Shown: positions 62,386-64,000 of the stretch, piece after piece | Position numbering within the stretch: the first letter of the stretch is position 1 | How the letters are laid out: each line of letters begins with the position of its first letter | Assembly: GCF_002022275.1 (NCBI RefSeq) | Contig: NZ_MSDF01000052.1 | Location: forward strand, 62,001-126,000 | From: Pseudomonas fluorescens | GTDB lineage: Bacteria; Pseudomonadota; Gammaproteobacteria; Pseudomonadales; Pseudomonadaceae | DNA: 64,000 bases | Direction of reading: 5' to 3' | Notes under the pieces: model-generated | What the model was told of the DNA's origin: nothing | The model's input: only the letters and a program-made list of their open reading frames with translations | The model's database searches: none | Position numbers and translations under genes: made by a program

Positions 62386-62429
62386 ACGCCGTTTCCAGAT
62401 CTGGAAACGGCGTTTCCCGATTATTTTTT
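62386..62429 (+). terminator. Palindromic terminator after the ureohydrolase gene
   Basis: A perfect 28-nt palindrome (62386-62413) is followed after nine bases by a run of seven T. It lies only 5 nt after the ureohydrolase stop and 23 nt before the Rid-family start, so it can end the transport operon or attenuate the last gene. Confidence 0.8.
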
Positions 62430-62451
62430 TGTCGATAACGCCAGGTCAATC

Positions 62452-62862
62452 ATGCCCACTCATACGCGTATCCGGATGTTCAACACCAAGGACACTTACC
62501 CCAACCAGTCGCTGGACAACGACCTCTGCCAAGCCGTGCGCGCCGGCAATACGGTGTACGTCAGGGGCCAGTTGGGCACCGACTTCGACGGCAACCTGAT
62601 CGGCCTGGGCGATGCCCGGGCACAGTCTGAACAGGCGATGAAAAACGTCAAGCAACTGCTGGAAGAAGCCGGCAGCCAACTGCAGGATATTGTGAAAATC
62701 ACCATTTACCTGATCGACCCGCGCTACCGGGAAGAGGTGTACCAAGTGGTTGGTAAATGGCTGAAGGGCGTGTTCCCGATCTCCACCGGGCTGGTGGTGT
62801 CTGCCTTGGGACAGCCGCAGTGGTTGATGGAAATCGACGTGATTGCGGTGATCCCTGGCTAG
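62452..62862 (+). CDS. Rid-family (YjgF/YER057c/UK114) protein
   Basis: This 136-residue protein starts at MPTHTRIRMF after CAGGT. The fold is shown by AVRAGNTVYVRGQLGTD, QAMKNVKQLLEEAGSQLQDIVKITIYL and MEIDVIAVIPG. The arginine that RidA uses for 2-aminoacrylate deamination (FPAR) is replaced here, as the region reads FPIST (108-112). It is therefore probably one of the other Rid subgroups linked to catabolic operons. It is downstream of the operon terminator, so its expression may be lower. Confidence 0.83.
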   Translation: MPTHTRIRMFNTKDTYPNQSLDNDLCQAVRAGNTVYVRGQLGTDFDGNLIGLGDARAQSEQAMKNVKQLLEEAGSQLQDIVKITIYLIDPRYREEVYQVVGKWLKGVFPISTGLVVSALGQPQWLMEIDVIAVIPG

Positions 62863-62972
62863 GCTGCGGAGTGCGGGGAAGTCACAACACTTTCCAGAAA
62901 TAAACTGTTTATGGTCTGGACACCCGTCTGCTCGCTCCAAAAACCGGGTTTTATGCCCTTGAAAAAAATGCG

Positions 62973-63002
62973 TTGACATCGCTCCTCGAGCCTCTGTAAC
63001 TT
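62973..63002 (+). promoter_or_regulatory. Promoter of the nitrilase leader
   Basis: TTGACA (62973-62978) is a perfect -35 element and TAACTT (62997-63002) a moderate -10, with an 18-nt spacer. Transcription would begin about 125 nt before the nitrilase-family start. Confidence 0.55.
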
Positions 63003-63007
63003 CAGCG

Positions 63008-63121
63008 GCAACGGTCGCTTTTTCTGATGAGAAATGGCAGACCCTCAGCAATATTGCTGAGCACATATCGGCTATAGAAGCCCCTGATTTGCGTATCCAC
63101 GCATTCGGGGGCTTTTTTTTT
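63008..63121 (+). ncRNA. Structured leader or small RNA before nitrilase
   Basis: The predicted transcript contains a perfect 18-nt palindrome (63044-63061, CTCAGCAATATTGCTGAG) and a terminator: AAGCCCC (63078-63084) pairs with GGGGCTT (63108-63114), enclosing an inner TGCGT/ACGCA stem, then a nine-T run. The terminator stands only 12 nt before the nitrilase ATG. It could be an attenuator leader for that gene or a free small RNA of about 110 nt. No known riboswitch consensus was recognised. Confidence 0.5.
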
Positions 63122-63133
63122 GGAAAATTTTAT

Positions 63134-64000
63134 ATGTCGACGTTGCCGTCCACTGATCAAACCCAGGCATTTCCGAGTTTCACCGTTGCGGCGTTGCAAA
63201 TGGAGCCGCGCGTGGGCTGCAAAGCCGCCAATCTGGCGATGACGTTGCGTTTGATCGAAGAAGCAGTGCAGGCCGGTGCGCAGGTCGTTGTGCTGCCTGA
63301 ATTGGTCAGCAGCGGCTATGTGTTCTCCAGCCGTGAGGAGGCATTCGACCTGGCCGAGGAAGTGCCCGCAGGTGCAAGCACCCGGGCGTGGGAGGCGATG
63401 GCGCGCAAACACAACGTCTACATCGTTGGCGGCGTGGCTGAGCGCGTGGGGCACACGCTTTACAACGCTGCTGTGATGGTGGGCCCGCAGGGCTACATCG
63501 GTACGTATCGCAAGCTTCACCTGTGGGGTGACGAGCACCTGTACTTCGAAGCTGGAGACCTTGGCTTGCCAGTGTTTCACACGCCCCTGGGGCGCCTGGC
63601 GATGATCATCTGCTATGACGGCTGGTTTCCGGAAGTGTATCGACTGCTTGCCTTGCAAGGCGCCGACATCGTGTGCATGCCGACCAACTGGGTGCCGATG
63701 CCGGGGCAGGGCGAGAGCACCATGATCATGGCCAATACGCTCGCCATGGCCAGCGCACACGTCAACAGCCTGAACATCATTTGCGCCAATCGGATCGGCA
63801 CTGAGCGCGGTCAAGCGTTTGTGGGCAACAGCCTGATTGTCGGCGCCAACGGCTGGCCGCTGGCGGCTCCCGCCAGTGCCGATCGTGAGCAAATCATTTA
63901 CGCCGAGATCAACCTGAAAGTATCGCGCCATACCCGACATTTAACACCGTTCAACACGCTTCTGCGTGACCGCCGGACCGACATCTACGACCCCTTGCTC
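63134..64000 (+). CDS. Nitrilase-superfamily carbon-nitrogen hydrolase, partial
   Basis: The frame starts at MSTLPSTDQTQAF and stays open to the right edge (289 codons). The Glu-Lys-Cys triad is visible: LPELVSSGY (Glu56), YRKLHLW (Lys127) and ICYDGWFPE (Cys160). The family hydrolyses amides, carbamoyl groups or nitriles. The sequence is closer to amidase/carbamoylase members than to true nitrilases, but the substrate is not known. It may process a product of the upstream ureohydrolase pathway. The ribosome site is weak (TGGAAAA), consistent with control by the leader. Confidence 0.85.
   Translation, partial: MSTLPSTDQTQAFPSFTVAALQMEPRVGCKAANLAMTLRLIEEAVQAGAQVVVLPELVSSGYVFSSREEAFDLAEEVPAGASTRAWEAMARKHNVYIVGGVAERVGHTLYNAAVMVGPQGYIGTYRKLHLWGDEHLYFEAGDLGLPVFHTPLGRLAMIICYDGWFPEVYRLLALQGADIVCMPTNWVPMPGQGESTMIMANTLAMASAHVNSLNIICANRIGTERGQAFVGNSLIVGANGWPLAAPASADREQIIYAEINLKVSRHTRHLTPFNTLLRDRRTDIYDPLL

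Noticed and set aside
63008..63121. Guanidine (mini-ykkC) riboswitch before the nitrilase gene
   Set aside because: The metabolic context made it attractive, but the two loops do not show the required ACGR sequences.

Overview
The window looks like a chromosomal segment of a Pseudomonas from the fluorescens lineage. The evidence is the gene content: chaperone-usher fimbriae beside a Roc/Bvg-type signalling locus, an Old Yellow Enzyme/LysR pair, polar amino-acid ABC transport, tauA/tauD, and high-GC coding with typical pseudomonad codon use. No rRNA, tRNA, insertion sequence or CRISPR array was seen. All assignments come from reading the sequence; no database search was run.

Layout. (1) 1-2644: the end of a classical fimbrial operon, with an usher C-terminus and two tandem paralogous adhesins. 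(2) 2794-9102: a signalling block with an EAL protein carrying a degenerate receiver, a LuxR-type response regulator, a BvgS-like hybrid kinase, an MFS transporter and a divergent receiver-like protein without a phospho-acceptor. (3) 9331-16697: an Ais-like histidine phosphatase, then a complete CS1-type (alternate chaperone-usher) fimbrial operon and two small lipoproteins. (4) 16845-25415: a double-cupin protein, a decayed polysaccharide deacetylase, a 40-residue membrane protein, tauA next to tauD without tauBC, a QseBC/PmrAB-like two-component system, a lipoprotein hydrolase and a methyltransferase. Copies of a PmrA/QseB-type box (two half-sites separated by 5 nt, then 10 nt, then a -10-like hexamer) precede the regulator gene and three neighbours, which suggests a local regulon. 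(5) 25688-30251: an actinobacterial-looking, probably second, valyl-tRNA synthetase, and an SDR/AraC pair. (6) 30429-52580: a 22-kb, five-gene, single-strand operon encoding very large proteins: a secreted Hint-domain protein, a protein with FN3-like repeats, a 1218-residue beta-rich protein, a ComEC-like metallo-beta-lactamase-fold protein, and a 3951-residue protein with a beta-rich N-terminal third and several LysM-like repeats. I do not recognise this as any described system; it is the best candidate for something new. (7) 52863-55742: LysR, OYE-type ene-reductase and SDR. (8) 56129-64000: an RpiR regulator followed by an ABC importer with embedded MmgE/PrpD, ureohydrolase and Rid-family genes, then a nitrilase-family gene behind a structured leader with its own promoter and terminator.

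How the parts may work together (inference). The left half is dominated by surface attachment (two fimbrial types) with c-di-GMP and phosphorelay control, followed by an envelope-modification regulon. The giant operon encodes an apparently co-expressed set, one member exported by Sec and the others without signal peptides, that may form a large extracellular, surface or toxin-like assembly. The right end is a catabolic module that would import a small nitrogenous compound (guanidino or amide type) and hydrolyse it.
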